NCBI RefSeq assembly: GCF_000767055.1 | Contig: NZ_CP006764.1 | Span: forward strand, 2,294,001 to 2,358,000 | Direction of reading: 5' to 3' | From: Corynebacterium doosanense CAU 212 = DSM 45436 | GTDB lineage: Bacteria; Actinomycetota; Actinomycetes; Mycobacteriales; Mycobacteriaceae | Length of the DNA: 64,000 nucleotides | In this document: piece by piece, positions 8,598 through 17,308 of the stretch | Layout of the letters: every line of letters starts with the position of its first letter | Position numbering within the stretch: the stretch's first letter is position 1 | The notes under the pieces: generated by a model | What the model saw: only the letters and a program-made list of their open reading frames with translations | Told to the model about the DNA's origin: nothing | The model's database searches: none | Program-made: the position numbers and the translations under genes

Positions 8598-9386
8598 ATG
8601 GGCTATCACGTGGACAGGAAGAAAATCGGCGAGCGCTCCTACGTCCTCGTCTCCCCCGACGAGGCCCCGGCTTCGGCGCTGCTGCTGTTCTTCCACGGCT
8701 CCCAGCAGTCCGGCAACGTCGCCCGCAACTTCACCGCCCGCACCTTCGACGACCTCACCGCGCGCGGCGTCGCGGTGGCGTACCCCAACGGCGTGGCCAA
8801 CCACTTCAACGACGCCCGCCTCGACTACGACGAAAAGACCCGCAAGCTGGGCATCGATGACGTGGGTTTCACCCGAGACATCGTCGCGGAACTTGGCTTA
8901 TCGACGGTCTTTGCAGCCGGATTCTCCAACGGCGGCCAGATGGTGCTTCGCCTGCTTCACGACGCCCCCGGCCTCCTCTCCGGCGCCGCCACCATCGCCG
9001 CGTCTCTGCCCACCGACGACAATCTGCTTCCCGACCTGGGAACTCCAGTGCCCACGCCCCTCCTGATGATCCACGGCACGGGCGACCGCATCGTCCCCTA
9101 CGAGGGCGGCCGCGCGGGCACCGCCAACCAGCGACGTGGCACGGTGCGATCCGCCGTAGCCGCGGCCGAGTACTTCGCGCAGGCCAACGGCTCCGCGGAG
9201 CACTCCGTCACGGAGGCGGACGGTTTCCGTATGGACAGGTGGGACGGCGGCGCACCGGTGCAGTTGATCACCGTCGAGGGAATGGGACACCTGGTGCCCG
9301 CACCGCACGACGTCGATGAGCGACTCGGCCCGGGCACCAGGGCCTTCGCGGCCGCCGACGTCATCGCGGACTTCTTTGAGTTGTGA
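8598..9386 (+). CDS. PHB-depolymerase/LpqC-type serine esterase
   Basis: Alpha/beta hydrolase of the polyhydroxybutyrate-depolymerase/feruloyl-esterase group, 262 residues. Oxyanion region FFHGSQQSG (about residue 35), nucleophile elbow GFSNGGQM (about 111), acid in HGTGDRIVPYEGG and the final histidine in GMGHLVP are seen. There is no signal peptide or lipobox, unlike secreted LpqC, so it is predicted cytoplasmic. It follows the zinc permease by 11 bp and may be cotranscribed with it. Codon usage is ordinary except a TTA leucine codon within the GCTTATCGACG word at 8896. Confidence 0.85.
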   Translation: MGYHVDRKKIGERSYVLVSPDEAPASALLLFFHGSQQSGNVARNFTARTFDDLTARGVAVAYPNGVANHFNDARLDYDEKTRKLGIDDVGFTRDIVAELGLSTVFAAGFSNGGQMVLRLLHDAPGLLSGAATIAASLPTDDNLLPDLGTPVPTPLLMIHGTGDRIVPYEGGRAGTANQRRGTVRSAVAAAEYFAQANGSAEHSVTEADGFRMDRWDGGAPVQLITVEGMGHLVPAPHDVDERLGPGTRAFAAADVIADFFEL

Positions 9387-9403
9387 ACTATCCAGTTTTG
9401 CAG

Positions 9404-9419
9404 TGTGATTTGATTCATA
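9404..9419 (+). promoter_or_regulatory. Possible GlxR/CRP-like half-conserved site
   Basis: TGTGATTTGATTCATA resembles the corynebacterial GlxR consensus TGTGANNTANNTCACA with two mismatches. It lies 74 bp before the start of the lipoprotein gene at 9493. Position is reasonable for regulation, but the match is imperfect and could be chance. Confidence 0.25.
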
Positions 9420-9492
9420 TGCTGCAGGTGGATTCCTGGAGCACATTCCGGGATAGCGCCACTGCTGATCCCTCTGAAGAAAGAGATCAGTA

Positions 9493-10461
9493 ATGAGCGT
9501 GCTGAAACATGCGTCGATATTCGGCTGTGCCGCGGTCCTGGCCCTAAGCCTCGTCGGATGCTCCTCCGAAGAGGCCGCGCCTTCCACTCCGACCACCATG
9601 GAAACCACGACCACGCCACCAGAGAAGCTGCCCGGTGTCGGCGAACCCGTTGAAGCCGAGGGCGTGACCCTGGCTGTTCTGGAGGTCTCGGAGACGGCCA
9701 CGCTTCCACTACTCGAAGACGGGGTGAAGGCCGAGACCGCGGCGACCGAGACTCGCTCTGCTGAATCCGGCACAAAATTCGTCTCAGTGGTGACCGAGGT
9801 GGAAAACACCGGGACTGAGAGCTGGGATCTCACCTGTGGATTCGCCGTCCAGGCCAGCCTCTTCGATCCCGACGACCGCCGCTTCGACCCCGTCGAAGAC
9901 CTGTACCGGATTCCGGGAAACCCGGAGTGCAACGACCACCTCAACCCGGGCATGAAGGACCAGATGACCTGGGTGTTTGAGGTCCCGGAGACGATCAAGG
10001 CCGAGAAGTTCGGGTTCGCCGACCCCGAGACCCACTACGACGACTTCACCTTCATCGACCTCACCACCGTCACCGGCGACCTCACCCCCACCAGCGAGGT
10101 GCCCGCGCAGGAGCCGACGGAGGCTGCGACGACCGAAACCTCCGCCTCCATCGCAGCGGAGCCCGAGAGTTCAGAGCCGACTTTCGTCCGGTGTCTGGCC
10201 GATCTCACCATCTATGCGTTGTACTCGGACGGCTCAACCCGGATCACACCCTCATGTGAGAATGATCCCGCCGTACAGCGAGCTGCGCGCGCCGAAGGAG
10301 TCTGTGGCGGCCTCTACGCGCCCGAAGGCACTACTGCGGAGGAGTACCTGGACCTCTGCGGAGTCCCGATTCGCACGAGTCCTCCCTCCGCTCCCGAATC
10401 CGTCGCTCCGGTTTCCCCCGTTGCTCCTGAACCCGCCAACGGGAATACACCCGGTCAGTAG
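9493..10461 (+). CDS. Lipoprotein with DUF4352-like domain and Ser/Thr/Pro-rich tail
   Basis: 322 residues. Signal peptide with lipobox LVGC (about residue 23), then a Thr/Pro linker. Residues 50-190 resemble the DUF4352 immunoglobulin-like fold found in many Gram-positive lipoproteins: GEPVEAEGVTLAVLEV, GTKFVSVVTEVENTG, LNPGMKDQMTWVFEVPE. The C-terminal part has four cysteines (RCLADL, PSCEND, GVCGGLY, DLCGVP), likely two disulphides, followed by a Pro/Ser-rich end. ATG 9493 follows GAAAGAGATC. Function unknown; probably a surface protein. Confidence 0.85.
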   Translation: MSVLKHASIFGCAAVLALSLVGCSSEEAAPSTPTTMETTTTPPEKLPGVGEPVEAEGVTLAVLEVSETATLPLLEDGVKAETAATETRSAESGTKFVSVVTEVENTGTESWDLTCGFAVQASLFDPDDRRFDPVEDLYRIPGNPECNDHLNPGMKDQMTWVFEVPETIKAEKFGFADPETHYDDFTFIDLTTVTGDLTPTSEVPAQEPTEAATTETSASIAAEPESSEPTFVRCLADLTIYALYSDGSTRITPSCENDPAVQRAARAEGVCGGLYAPEGTTAEEYLDLCGVPIRTSPPSAPESVAPVSPVAPEPANGNTPGQ

Positions 10462-10560
10462 CGCTCGACTGTGCCTTGGTGCGAAGGTCTGTGCCCACCG
10501 GGGTTTTTAGATAGACAAAACACCCACCGCGGCGACCATGGAGAATTAGGATGACATTTC

Positions 10561-11649
10561 ATGGTCACCTCGCGTCCCGTCGTCGGCGCCACCACCCCAC
10601 CCACACCAACCGTGTTCGAGCGCCTCACGCGTCTGGGCGTCACCGTGCTGGGCGCGCTGCCGGACGCGGTCCTCTCCCGCATCGCCGGCACGCCGACGGA
10701 GATCGACGGCCAGCGCCTCGAACCTGAGGTCCAGGCCGCGCTCCGCATTCTGCATGCGCTGCCCGAAGAATCGTTCGAGGATCTCTCCCTGGACAAGGGC
10801 CGGCGTCAGATTGACGTCGAGGCCTGGCAGTTCGGTGGCCGGCCGGTGCCGGTCGGCGCGGTGCGTGACCTGGAGATCCCGGGTGCCGACGGCCCGATCC
10901 CGGCGCGGCTCTACCTCCCGGAGGCAGCCGACACCGATACCCCACTCGCGGTCTACTTCCACGGCGGCGGCTTTGTCCTCGGGTCCATCGCGTCCCACGA
11001 CCCGGTGTCGCGGTTTCTCACCCACCACGCCGAGGTCGCGGTGCTTTCGGTCGGCTACCGCCTGGCACCGGAGCATCCCTTCCCTGCGAGCCACGAAGAC
11101 GCAGTCGCGGCCTACTCCTGGGCCGCGGCGAATACGGGGAAGCTCGGCCTGGCACCCCGGGTCGCCGTCATCGGTGACTCCGCGGGCGGCAACCTCGCCG
11201 CGATCGTGAGCCTCGCGGCCCGCGACCGGGGCCTGCCCCTTCCCGTTGCACAGATTCTGCTGTCGCCGTGGCTCGATCTTGCTTCCGACCGGCCCTCGCG
11301 AACGCTGTTCGCGGACGGGTTCTTCCTCACCGCGGCTCAGATCGACTGGTACCGCGACAAGCTTCTGGAAGACCCGGCCCTCGCCACCGACCCGCGGGTC
11401 TCACCCCTCCACGCGGATGATCTCTCCGGCCTGCCACCGACGTTGTTCGGATACGCGGGATTTGATCCCATCAGGGACGAGTCCCGCGCCTATGCCGCCC
11501 GTCTGCGGGAAGCAGGCGTCGAGGTTGACGAGGTGTTCCTTCCCGGCCACGTGCATCCCTTCTCCAACGTGCTCGGCGCGGGACGGACCGGGAAAACGGC
11601 CACCCAGGAGATTGCCCGGAAGCTCGGAGAGCTCACGGCACGTCGATAA
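10561..11649 (+). CDS. HSL-family alpha/beta hydrolase (esterase/lipase)
   Basis: 362-residue hormone-sensitive-lipase-type esterase. The oxyanion-hole motif YFHGGGFVLGS is near residue 138 and the nucleophile motif GDSAGGNLA near residue 202; the acidic residue and histidine are expected in DPIRDES and HVHPFSN. No signal peptide. The last codons and stop (CGT CGA TAA) are formed by a reverse copy of the GCTTATCGACG word, where it overlaps the end of the convergent thiD-tenA gene by 17 bp. Substrate unknown. Confidence 0.88.
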   Translation: MVTSRPVVGATTPPTPTVFERLTRLGVTVLGALPDAVLSRIAGTPTEIDGQRLEPEVQAALRILHALPEESFEDLSLDKGRRQIDVEAWQFGGRPVPVGAVRDLEIPGADGPIPARLYLPEAADTDTPLAVYFHGGGFVLGSIASHDPVSRFLTHHAEVAVLSVGYRLAPEHPFPASHEDAVAAYSWAAANTGKLGLAPRVAVIGDSAGGNLAAIVSLAARDRGLPLPVAQILLSPWLDLASDRPSRTLFADGFFLTAAQIDWYRDKLLEDPALATDPRVSPLHADDLSGLPPTLFGYAGFDPIRDESRAYAARLREAGVEVDEVFLPGHVHPFSNVLGAGRTGKTATQEIARKLGELTARR

Positions 11650-13159
11650 GCGTGGCCTGTCCGAAGAAGTCGACCTCATGCCGGCAGGCACGCAGGTACG
11701 CGACGGCGGCGGCGGAACGCTGTTCCGGGGTGGCACCCGCGAGCAGGCGTTCGGTGGCTTCGATCGCTTCCGTGGTGGCGGCGCGGAACTGGTCGTCGTC
11801 GTACGTGGAGAGCCACTGGGTGTACGGGTGACTGTCATGATTCTGCGCGTGCAGGTCGGCGCCGACGTGGGCGTACATCCAGAAGCACGGCAGCACGGCC
11901 GCCACTCCCGTGAGGTGTTCGCCGCGGGTCTCCGCGCGCAGGAAATCGGTGTAGGCGCGGGTCACCAGCGTCGGCCGGACCACGTCCGGCACACCCCACC
12001 GCTCCTGCATCTCGACCTCCGCCGCCACGGTCTCCGCGACCATGCCGGACCACATCCGGCGATCCTCTGCCCCGGACGCGGATGCCGCGAGAGCAGCCAG
12101 CGCTCCCGAGTAGATGTCGAGGTAGTAGCTGTCCTGCGCGAGGTAGAAACGGAACTGCTCCTCGGGCAGGGTGCCCGCGCCCAGGTCGGCGACGAACCCC
12201 TCGTCGAGCTGCGCCAATGAAACGCCCGAGGCCCGCCACAACGCCTCCGTCCACGGCCCGGCGGCGGCCACGGCCGGTTCCGCCGCGCTCCCGCCCAGCT
12301 CGGCCGGGTCCGTCCACCGCTCGGGCAGGTCGAGAGCTTCCTGCTCCTGCCGTGCGGCGGCCGCGTATCGACGCCCCCTGTGCCCGTGGTCGATGGGCCC
12401 GTTGCCACTGCCCACCTGCAGTTCCTCTCCGAACCTCAGCGCCTCGTGCACCCAGTCAGTCGCCCAGCGCACTGCGGTCTCCGGGTCCTCACCGCCCGCC
12501 AGCTGGGTGGCCAGGGCGGACGAGAGTGAGCAGCCCGTTCCGTGCGAGGCGGTCGTCCGCACGACGGGCGAGGGAACGTGGACGAGGACCCCGCGGGCGT
12601 CGATAAGCGAGTTTCCCCGGTCCTCACCGGGGAGGTGGCCGCCCTTGGCCAGTACCAGGGCCCGGGTTCGTTCCGCCAGCTCCCGGGCCTGCCGGTCCGC
12701 CTCCTCCCGGGTCTGCGCGGGCTCGGCCTTCGTGAGCATGGCCAGCTCGTCGAGGTTGGGGGTGATCACGCTCGCCCGCTCGAGCAGGCCCGCCGAGACC
12801 CCGGAGGCGAGGGTGTCCCCGGAGATGGCCACCATCACGGGGTCGACGACCACGGGAATGTCCCGGCCCAGCTCATCGAGCCATTCGACGACCACCCGAG
12901 CGCAATCCTCGTCGGCGAGCATGCCGATCTTGACTGCGTCGATCTCGACGTCGTCGGACACGGCGAGCAGCTGTGCCCGGAGAAAGTCCGGATCCGGGGT
13001 GTGCACCTCGCGCACACCGTGGGTGTTCTGCGCGACCAGGGAGGTGACCACGGCCATGCCGTAGCCCCCCGCGGCCGCGATCGACTTCAGGTCGGCCTGG
13101 ATGCCGGCGCCGCCGGTCGGGTCGGTGCCAGCGATGGACAGTACGCGGGGAATGCTCAT
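11633..13159 (-). CDS. thiD: Bifunctional HMP-P kinase ThiD fused to TenA
   Basis: Residues 1-265 are hydroxymethylpyrimidine (phosphate) kinase: AGTDPTGGAGIQADLK, VVDPVMVAISGD, KGGHLPGED and the anion-hole sequence SHGTGCSLSSA. After a linker of about 40 residues, residues 300-508 are TenA (aminopyrimidine aminohydrolase/thiaminase II): FYLAQDSYYLDIYSGAL, and LPCFWMYAHVG with the catalytic Cys. The fusion thus joins pyrimidine salvage to phosphorylation for thiamine synthesis. ATG 13159 is preferred because AGAGG lies 7 bases upstream; a GTG at 13165 overlapping the thiE stop is the alternative. Last gene of the thiM-thiE-thiD operon. Confidence 0.93.
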   Translation of the reverse strand: MSIPRVLSIAGTDPTGGAGIQADLKSIAAAGGYGMAVVTSLVAQNTHGVREVHTPDPDFLRAQLLAVSDDVEIDAVKIGMLADEDCARVVVEWLDELGRDIPVVVDPVMVAISGDTLASGVSAGLLERASVITPNLDELAMLTKAEPAQTREEADRQARELAERTRALVLAKGGHLPGEDRGNSLIDARGVLVHVPSPVVRTTASHGTGCSLSSALATQLAGGEDPETAVRWATDWVHEALRFGEELQVGSGNGPIDHGHRGRRYAAAARQEQEALDLPERWTDPAELGGSAAEPAVAAAGPWTEALWRASGVSLAQLDEGFVADLGAGTLPEEQFRFYLAQDSYYLDIYSGALAALAASASGAEDRRMWSGMVAETVAAEVEMQERWGVPDVVRPTLVTRAYTDFLRAETRGEHLTGVAAVLPCFWMYAHVGADLHAQNHDSHPYTQWLSTYDDDQFRAATTEAIEATERLLAGATPEQRSAAAVAYLRACRHEVDFFGQATLIDVP

Positions 13160-13161
13160 GG

Positions 13162-13791
13162 TCACGCCTCTTTCAGTTCTCGGGCTGCCGCCTTCGGGTC
13201 GGCGGCGGCCATGATTGCGGACACCACGCAGGCGCCGACAGCGCTGGTGGATCGAACATCGTTGATGGTCTCGGCGGTGATGCCACCGATGCCCACGGCG
13301 GGAATACCGTGCTCGGCTGCGCGCGTTGCGAGCCGGTCGAGCCCCTCGATACCCAGGGCTGGCCCGGCATCGAGTTTGGTGGAGGTGGGAAAGACCGGCC
13401 CGATCCCGAGAAGATCCGGGCGGGTCTCCGACATGACTGCGGCGTCGACCTCGGCCTCCGTGCCGGCCGACAACCCGATGAGCAGGTCAGGGCCGAGCGC
13501 CTCCCGCGCCTGGGCCACCGACCCGTCCGCCTGGCCGATGTGCACGTGGAAACCGTGTCGGGCGGCGAGGTGAACCCGGTCGTTGACAAACACGGGCACC
13601 CCGGCCGGGCGGGCGATCTCGCCGACGGCCAACAGGAGGCGGGTGAAGGTCTTGTCGTCGATAAGCTTGTCCCGGACCTGGACCACCGTCACGCCCCCGT
13701 TGATGGCCTCGGCGACCACCGCCGGAACCCGGTCGACGCCGCCTGCCTGGGCGGAATCGGTGACGAGGTAGAGGCTGTAGTCGATGCTCAT
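13162..13791 (-). CDS. thiE: Thiamine-phosphate synthase
   Basis: Couples HMP-pyrophosphate to thiazole phosphate to make thiamine phosphate. 209 residues with the TIM-barrel signatures LYLVTDSA, VQVRDK, VFVNDRVHLA, GFHVHIGQAD, LLGIGPVFPTSTK and AVGIGGIT. Start ATG overlaps the thiM stop by 4 bp, and its own stop abuts the thiD-tenA start. Contains a GCTTATCGACG word in the DKLIDDK codons. Confidence 0.95.
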   Translation of the reverse strand: MSIDYSLYLVTDSAQAGGVDRVPAVVAEAINGGVTVVQVRDKLIDDKTFTRLLLAVGEIARPAGVPVFVNDRVHLAARHGFHVHIGQADGSVAQAREALGPDLLIGLSAGTEAEVDAAVMSETRPDLLGIGPVFPTSTKLDAGPALGIEGLDRLATRAAEHGIPAVGIGGITAETINDVRSTSAVGACVVSAIMAAADPKAAARELKEA

Positions 13792-14606
13792 TCCCCCTCC
13801 TCGATCTCGCAGAGTGCGGGCAGGGCATTGGAGCCGTTGTACAGCGCGTCAATCCAGGCGTTGCGGAAACTACCGGGGCCGGCGGAGACCTTGGCCGCCA
13901 GAGCCCCCGCGCCGGAGAAGGCCACGTGGGCGGCCGCGGCCCCGTCGTACGGGTTGCCGGCGGCGACGCAGTAGGCTGCCGTGACCGCGCCGAGGGAGCA
14001 ACCCGTGCCGATGACCAGTGCCATCAGCTCGTCACCGCCGGTGATCCTGGTGACCCGTCCCCCGGAGACGATGATGTCGGTTGGGCCCGAGATCGCCACG
14101 ACCCCGCCGGTGAGCGCGGCCAGGGCGCGCCCCGCCTCGAGCGCGGACTCGGGATCGTCCGTGGAATCGACCCCGCGCCCGCCCTGGGCGTCGCTCCCCT
14201 CGTGGGCCACGTGCAGGTTGCGCACCTCGGAGGCATTGCCGCGGATCACCGTGGGCTTCTGGTCGAGCAGCTCCACCGCGAAGCGGGTGCGCACGCCCAG
14301 GCCGCCGACGGCCACCGGATCCAGCACCCAGGGAATGTTGCGCCTGCGGGCCTGGGCGACCGCCGAGCGCATGGCCTCGAGGACCGGCGGATCCGGATTG
14401 CCGACGTTGATGAGCACCGCATCTGCGGCGGCCGCGAACTCGCCTGCCTCCTCGGGGTGGCTCACCATCGCGGGTGCGGCCCCTGCCGCGAGCAGGACGT
14501 TGGCGGTGATTTCCTGAACCACCGAGTTGGTCAAACAGTGGACCAACGGTGCAGAGTGCCGAACATCGTCGTGAATTTCTTGAAAAACCGTGCGCGAAAA
14601 AACCAC
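13788..14606 (-). CDS. thiM: Hydroxyethylthiazole kinase
   Basis: Phosphorylates the thiazole alcohol for thiamine salvage. Motifs: VHCLTNSVVQEITANVLLA, GAAPAMVSHPEEA, NVGNPDP, VLDPVAVG, GNASEV, GTGCSLGAVTAA. GTG 14606 is preferred since the AAGGGA at the 3' end of the riboswitch is then about 8 bases away; GTG 14612 would leave only two bases. First gene of the operon, controlled by the TPP riboswitch directly upstream. Confidence 0.93.
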   Translation of the reverse strand: MVFSRTVFQEIHDDVRHSAPLVHCLTNSVVQEITANVLLAAGAAPAMVSHPEEAGEFAAAADAVLINVGNPDPPVLEAMRSAVAQARRRNIPWVLDPVAVGGLGVRTRFAVELLDQKPTVIRGNASEVRNLHVAHEGSDAQGGRGVDSTDDPESALEAGRALAALTGGVVAISGPTDIIVSGGRVTRITGGDELMALVIGTGCSLGAVTAAYCVAAGNPYDGAAAAHVAFSGAGALAAKVSAGPGSFRNAWIDALYNGSNALPALCEIEEGE

Positions 14607-14612
14607 AGTCAC

Positions 14613-14703
14613 ATTCCCTTCGCCAGTGCGAACTAGAGCAGGTTCTACGGGTCTGATCTCAGCCCCCGGTCATATGCGACCGGGTGCACCCCGTGTGAGT
14701 GAT
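14613..14703 (-). ncRNA. TPP riboswitch (THI element)
   Basis: On the minus strand the conserved TPP-binding blocks appear in order: CACACGGGGTGC (P2 5' side), GGGGGCTGAGATCAGACCC (pyrimidine-sensing helix), GAACCTGCTCTAG (pyrophosphate arm) and GGCGAAGGGAATG at the 3' end. The variable P3 stem CCGGTCGCATATGACCGG separates the first two. The 3' end coincides with the ribosome-binding sequence AAGGGA of thiM and no terminator hairpin with a U tract follows, so control should be at translation initiation. Confidence 0.95.
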
Positions 14704-14929
14704 TTCGACGATAGCAGAAACCAGGGGCGTGACGGCAAGGTTCTGCCCCTCCTGGGGGTAGCCGGGCCGCCGGTACCCGACGACCTGTCGGGTGACAGTC
14801 CAGACATCTGGACGACCGTCCACTATCAGGGGTGCCTCGGCTGGGAATTTGCAATGCACCACGCACATCGGTCCTGCGCATTCCACGCTGTCCACATAAA
14901 TTCACGTTTCCCAGAGAGAGGTACCCGTT

Positions 14930-15340
14930 GTGAGCAACCCCTACGATCCATCCGGCAACGACCCGGGCGGCCAGCAGCCCTACGGTCAGCAATCCAGCGG
15001 CGATCACCCATACGGTCAGAAGTCCTACGGCCAGGACCCTTACGGCCAGCAGCCTTACGGCCAGGACACCTACGGGTACGCTCACAACCCCCAGAACCAG
15101 CAGTATGCGGCCGCGCCCGCCGCTGGAAAGTTCGATGCCGTTCAGAGCATCAGCTACGGATTCAAGGCGTTCGTCGAATCCTGGACCACCTGGGTCGGCG
15201 CGTTCGCGCTCCTCGTCGTAGCCACGATCGTTTTTCTCGGCATACTGATGGTCCCGCTCTTCGCCATCGCCGCGGCGCCCAGCGACACCAGCGCCGATGT
15301 TCCGATGGATAGTGCCCCGTGGCGTGGTGGAATTCGGATC
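14930..15340 (+). pseudogene. 5' part of membrane-protein gene split by IS element
   Basis: GTG 14930 follows AGAGAGAGGTA. Residues 1-62 are a low-complexity Gln/Tyr/Gly/Pro-rich cytoplasmic tail (YGQ and YGQQPYGQD-like repeats), then KFDAVQSISYGFKAF and a transmembrane segment around residues 85-115. This N-tail plus membrane domain is common in corynebacterial integral membrane proteins. The frame then runs into the transposase element at about 15341 and ends at a stop at 15460 inside it. The remaining membrane domain lies at 16679-17245 in the same phase. The protein is presumably inactive. Confidence 0.8.
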
Positions 15341-16678
15341 GGTGTCTGGTCAGTCGCAGTGATCAACGAGTTCCGTGGGTTGATCATAACCACTACCGGT
15401 GTCGAGGGCTTGTTGCTTGGCGGCGATGACGGCTCGGAGCTCAGCCATCGAGGTGTCTGACAGGTAGCGGCGGCCGACTTGCCATTCGTCGTGTTGGTCG
15501 ATGACCACCGAGGTTGCCAGCCGTAGGAACGCGGCCGGGTTGGGGAAGATCTCCACGACGTCAGCACGGCGCTTGATCTCCTTGTTCAGCCGCTCGATCG
15601 GGTTGTTGGACCAGATCTTCTGCCAGTGCCCTTTCGGGAATGCGGTGAAGGCCAGCACGTCGGTCTTGGCCTCCCGCATCATCGCTATGACCTTGGGGAA
15701 CGAGTCGGCGAACGTGTCGGTGACCTGGTCCCACTGTGCGGCCACGTCAGCGGGGTCGGTGTGGGCGAAGATCGTCTTCACGGCGGCGGTCACCGCGGGG
15801 GCGTGCTTGGACGCGACAGCGCCGTGCAGGTTGCGCATGAAGTGCACCCGGCAGCGCTGCCACGCAGCCCCGACGAACTGCTGCGCCACGGCCGCTTTCA
15901 GGCCCGCGTGGGCATCGGAGATGACCAGGTGCACCCCGGTCAGGCCGCGGGCCTTGAGCGAGAGCAGGAAGTCCGACCAGAACTCATAGGATTCGCTGTC
16001 CCCGACGGCGGTGCCGAGCACTTCGCGGGTGCCGTCGACGGAGACTCCGGTGGCCACGACCAGGGCGTGCGAGACCACGTGCGCACCGATCCGAACCTTG
16101 CAGAACGTGGCGTCGGCGAACACGTACGGGAACTGGGTGTGCGCCAGCGTGCGGGTGCGAAACGCCTCCACCTCGGCGTCGAGGTCAGCGCAGATGCGAG
16201 AGACCTCGGATTTGGAGATGCCGGTGTCAACGCCGAGTGCGCGAACCAGGTCGTCGACCCCGCGGGTGGACACGCCGTGCACGTAGGCCTGCATGATCAC
16301 CGCGTACAGGGCCCGGTCGACCCGGCGGCGACGCTCGAGCAGGGCCGGGAAGAACGAACCCGAGCGCAGCTTCGGGATGCGGGCCTCGATATCACCGGCT
16401 GGCGTGGAGACCGTCTTGGTGCGGTGCCCGTTGCGGTGGGTTGTGCGGCCCTCTGAGCGCTCGTAACGGTCGGCCCCGATCTTGGTGGCGGCCTCGGCCT
16501 CGATCAGCGCTTGCAGGCCGGCACGGACCAGCTCGGCGAACATCGCCTGCGGGTCCGCGGACAGCAGTGCATCCAACTGGGCGTGTACGCCAGAATGGGA
16601 GTGGGTCATCGCGTGGTGTGTCCTTACTGTGAGCTACTTGGCGGTAACTCATTGACCACTACGCGATGGCCAACCCCC
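15341..16678 (-). mobile_element. IS256-family insertion sequence
   Basis: One transposase gene flanked by imperfect inverted repeats. The clearest part is GCAGTGATCAACGAGTT (15356-15372) against the reverse complement of 16647-16663, GTAGTGGTCAATGAGTT. With small gaps the similarity extends outward to about 15341 and 16678. I could not find an 8-9 bp target duplication, so the outer borders are approximate. The element splits a membrane-protein gene. Only one copy is in the window. Confidence 0.8.
15350..16609 (-). CDS. IS256-family (mutator-type) transposase
   Basis: 419 residues, full length for the family and close in pattern to the IS1081 transposase. The DDE catalytic triad can be placed: first Asp in FADATFCKVR, second in LVISDAHAGL, and Glu in NNPIERLNKEIKRR. 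The mutator-family signature around WQRCRVHFMRN is intact. No frameshift is seen, so the enzyme may be active. The stop codon lies inside the left inverted repeat. A short imperfect inverted repeat (CATCGCGTGGTG at 16608 and its near complement at 16657-16668) lies just upstream of the start. Confidence 0.95.
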   Translation of the reverse strand: MTHSHSGVHAQLDALLSADPQAMFAELVRAGLQALIEAEAATKIGADRYERSEGRTTHRNGHRTKTVSTPAGDIEARIPKLRSGSFFPALLERRRRVDRALYAVIMQAYVHGVSTRGVDDLVRALGVDTGISKSEVSRICADLDAEVEAFRTRTLAHTQFPYVFADATFCKVRIGAHVVSHALVVATGVSVDGTREVLGTAVGDSESYEFWSDFLLSLKARGLTGVHLVISDAHAGLKAAVAQQFVGAAWQRCRVHFMRNLHGAVASKHAPAVTAAVKTIFAHTDPADVAAQWDQVTDTFADSFPKVIAMMREAKTDVLAFTAFPKGHWQKIWSNNPIERLNKEIKRRADVVEIFPNPAAFLRLATSVVIDQHDEWQVGRRYLSDTSMAELRAVIAAKQQALDTGSGYDQPTELVDHCD

Positions 16679-17245
16679 TTGGCGGGCCAACACACCGCTG
16701 TCAGCCCAAAGCCCAGCCCCCAAACCCCACCACTCCAAGGGACTTACCCTTCCGAGTCGGCCGGCCTCGTGATCTTCCTCATCCTGGCGACGATTCTCTT
16801 CATTGTTTTTTGCGTAATCTTCCAGCTCAACGCAGCACGCAACGCCGTCCAGGTCGTCCAGGGAGAATCCATCACCCTGCGCGACTTCTGGCGTCTCGAC
16901 GGCCTGGGCACCCCCATCCTTGTCAGCCTGGTCATCTTCCTTCTCGCCTGTTTAGGCGCGCTGGTCGCCGTCGGAAGCATCGTGGTCGCCGTCGTCTTCC
17001 AGTTCGCGTACGTGGCTGCGTTCGCCTCCCGCCAAGCGACTGTCGGTTCGGTCCTCGGATCCTCGTGGGAGGTCTTCAAGAACAACGTCGACCAGGCGAT
17101 CCTGCTGTTCATCCTCTGCTACCTGCTTAATCTCGCGGGTGGCTTCGTCATCATCGGCATGGTTGTGACCGCACCGGTGGTCTTGCTGGCGCAGGCGCAC
17201 GCCTACCTCGTCGGTATTCAGGCTCCGGTCAAACCCCGAACCTAA
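16679..17245 (+). pseudogene. 3' part of membrane-protein gene split by IS element
   Basis: In the same phase as the fragment at 14930, the frame encodes three to four hydrophobic segments: GLVIFLILATILFIVFCVIF, then NAARNAVQVVQGE, GTPILVSLVIFLLACLGALVA, and ILLFILCYLLNLAGGFVIIG with the conserved GSSWEVFKNN between them. This is the second half of the membrane domain. The first 35 codons (Pro/Gln-rich) do not look like native coding sequence and may belong to the insertion. No own ribosome-binding site or start was found. Confidence 0.75.
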
Positions 17246-17254
17246 ACAGAAAAA

Positions 17255-17292
17255 GGTGTTGCCCGGCCCGATTTCCCGGACCGGGCAACACC
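17255..17292. terminator. Bidirectional hairpin between convergent genes
   Basis: GGTGTTGCCCGG and its complement CCGGGCAACACC form a 12-bp stem around a 14-base loop. The stem lies between the split membrane gene (+) and the rRNA methyltransferase (-), with an A tract at 17250 serving the minus strand. Confidence 0.85.
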
Positions 17293-17308
17293 CGTTTCGG
17301 CGGGAGGA

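Noticed and set aside
15341..16678. 8-9 bp target duplications at the IS256 ends
   Set aside because: Several border choices were tried and none gave matching direct repeats.
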